NCBI GenBank assembly: GCA_026982835.1
Contig: JALSGI010000018.1
Location: 1 to 7,072 of the forward strand
Length of the DNA stretch: 7,072 bases
Direction of reading: 5' to 3'
From: Planctomycetota bacterium
GTDB lineage: Bacteria > Planctomycetota > Planctomycetia > Pirellulales > S012-138
The translations under genes and the position numbers were made by a program. Below the pieces are notes generated by a model, which searched no databases, was not told the origin of the DNA, and was given only the letters and a program-made list of their open reading frames with translations. Positions 6,373 to 7,072 of the stretch are shown here, piece after piece; the stretch's first letter is position 1, and each line of letters starts with the position of its first letter.

Positions 6373-7042
6373 GTTGCGGGCGGGGAGAATCTTCGTAGAT
6401 CTGGAGGAAACTAGCAGGAAGGTCTTTGCGCATTACCGTCGTGAAGTCGGGTGGGAGGATGTCCAGATAGTTGCCAGTGATCCGAATAAGTTCCGTGTAA
6501 TCGTAATACTGAAGAATAAAAAGCAGCTGCGCAAATTCAACAGAGAGGTAAGTTCAATAAGCGAAATAGTGAAAGATGAAATTCGTAAGGCCATGATACG
6601 GACAGGCGCCGATCCAGGCGAAGATGTGGAAATCGAATTTGACATTATAACAAGAAAGCAATGGAACGATCGCCTCTTTCATCCACCTACAGATAATGAG
6701 ATAGCCAAGGCTCACATGCAGGATGCTTTGCAATGGCGGGGGCTCGAAGCGGTCACAAGGAATGTAAAGCGCGTGTTCGCTGGCAGATGCTCGTTGTATT
6801 ATTTCGCTATCATTCCCGAAGGAGACAAGCGATTTCGCGTTTTTGTCTTTTTCAACAAAGATAAAGATGTTGAACTTTCTCAATCTCAGGGAGTCGCGGA
6901 ACAGATAAAGGATTTTGTTCTTGAAGAACTTGAATGCGTTGGGCGCGGGAGCAGAAACGAGCTGGAAGTGTACTTCGAGTTTGATTCGCACGAAAACGTA
7001 AAGAAAGAATGCGGCGGGAACTATTATCTGCGGATGCTGTAA
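6353..7042 (+). CDS. Hypothetical protein built from two repeated alpha/beta units
   Basis: A 229-residue soluble protein of no family I recognise. It is internally duplicated. FRVIVIL at 47-53 corresponds to FRVFVFF at 161-167, and VEIEFD at 92-97 to VYFEFD at 206-211, both at a spacing of exactly 114 residues. RKVFA at 22-26 matches KRVFA at 139-143. Between the strand-like blocks each half has a helix (SEIVKDEIRKAMI and AEQIKDFVLEELE), giving a helix-strand-helix-strand unit of about 100 residues. The halves are well diverged, so the duplication is old. The ATG is supported by AAGGGGG (6339-6345), 7 bases upstream, and by the 20-base overlap with the preceding gene, which suggests translational coupling. 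A third gene may follow within 3 bases of the stop. No catalytic motif is evident. Confidence 0.75.
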   Translation: MKENNPKLRAGRIFVDLEETSRKVFAHYRREVGWEDVQIVASDPNKFRVIVILKNKKQLRKFNREVSSISEIVKDEIRKAMIRTGADPGEDVEIEFDIITRKQWNDRLFHPPTDNEIAKAHMQDALQWRGLEAVTRNVKRVFAGRCSLYYFAIIPEGDKRFRVFVFFNKDKDVELSQSQGVAEQIKDFVLEELECVGRGSRNELEVYFEFDSHENVKKECGGNYYLRML

Positions 7043-7045
7043 GAG

Positions 7046-7072
7046 GTGTCTCTCCAAGTTATGGAACACCGG
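7046..7072 (+). CDS. Possible start of a further cassette gene (partial)
   Basis: After the stop at 7042 a GTG at 7046 and an in-frame ATG at 7061 (reading MEHR) are open to the window edge. AGAGG (7042-7046) lies 14 bases before the ATG, somewhat far for a ribosome binding site. Only nine codons are visible, so it may be nothing. Confidence 0.22.

Overview
The window most likely comes from a planctomycete chromosome. The two largest genes carry secreted-protein architectures characteristic of the Planctomycetes and close relatives: PSD1/DUF1549 plus DUF1553 with bacterial Ig-like (Big_2) domains, and tandem pre-peptidase C-terminal (PPC) domains. Base composition is about 62-63% G+C over most of the window (sampled lines 37/60 and 38/60). 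It drops to about 37-43% (22/60 and 26/60) in the last 1.3 kb, so the right end looks like separately acquired or otherwise atypical DNA.

Left part (1-758): the C-terminal tail of an unidentified plus-strand gene ends at 44. A G/C-rich hairpin (56-75) lies between it and a convergent minus-strand gene (475 down to 77) for a small tryptophan-rich protein with two predicted membrane segments. That gene is divergent from the large plus-strand gene at 759. The 283-base gap between them holds promoter-like boxes for both directions, a ten-codon mini-ORF with a good ribosome binding site, and a hairpin.

Centre (759-5591): two long secreted-protein genes on the plus strand. The first (826 aa) joins two Ig-like domains, two cytochrome-type cysteine/histidine motifs (CX4CH and CXXCH) and the DUF1549/DUF1553 pair. 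The second (700 aa) has a signal peptide, an Ig-like N-terminus, two PPC domains and a long beta-rich tail. They probably act together outside the cytoplasm, in a role that remains biochemically undefined for these families. The 249 bases between them hold three strong hairpins and a fourth weaker one. Two of them are inverted copies of one REP-like palindromic element whose stems differ by compensating changes.

Right part (5592-7072): after a gene-free, mixed-composition stretch come two overlapping genes (20-base overlap) whose products I do not recognise, in AT-richer DNA. The second protein is built from two copies of a roughly 100-residue alpha/beta unit. A third gene may begin at the window edge. 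This small cassette is the best candidate for something undescribed. Nothing in the sequence lets me assign it a function, and I do not claim it is a defence or toxin system.
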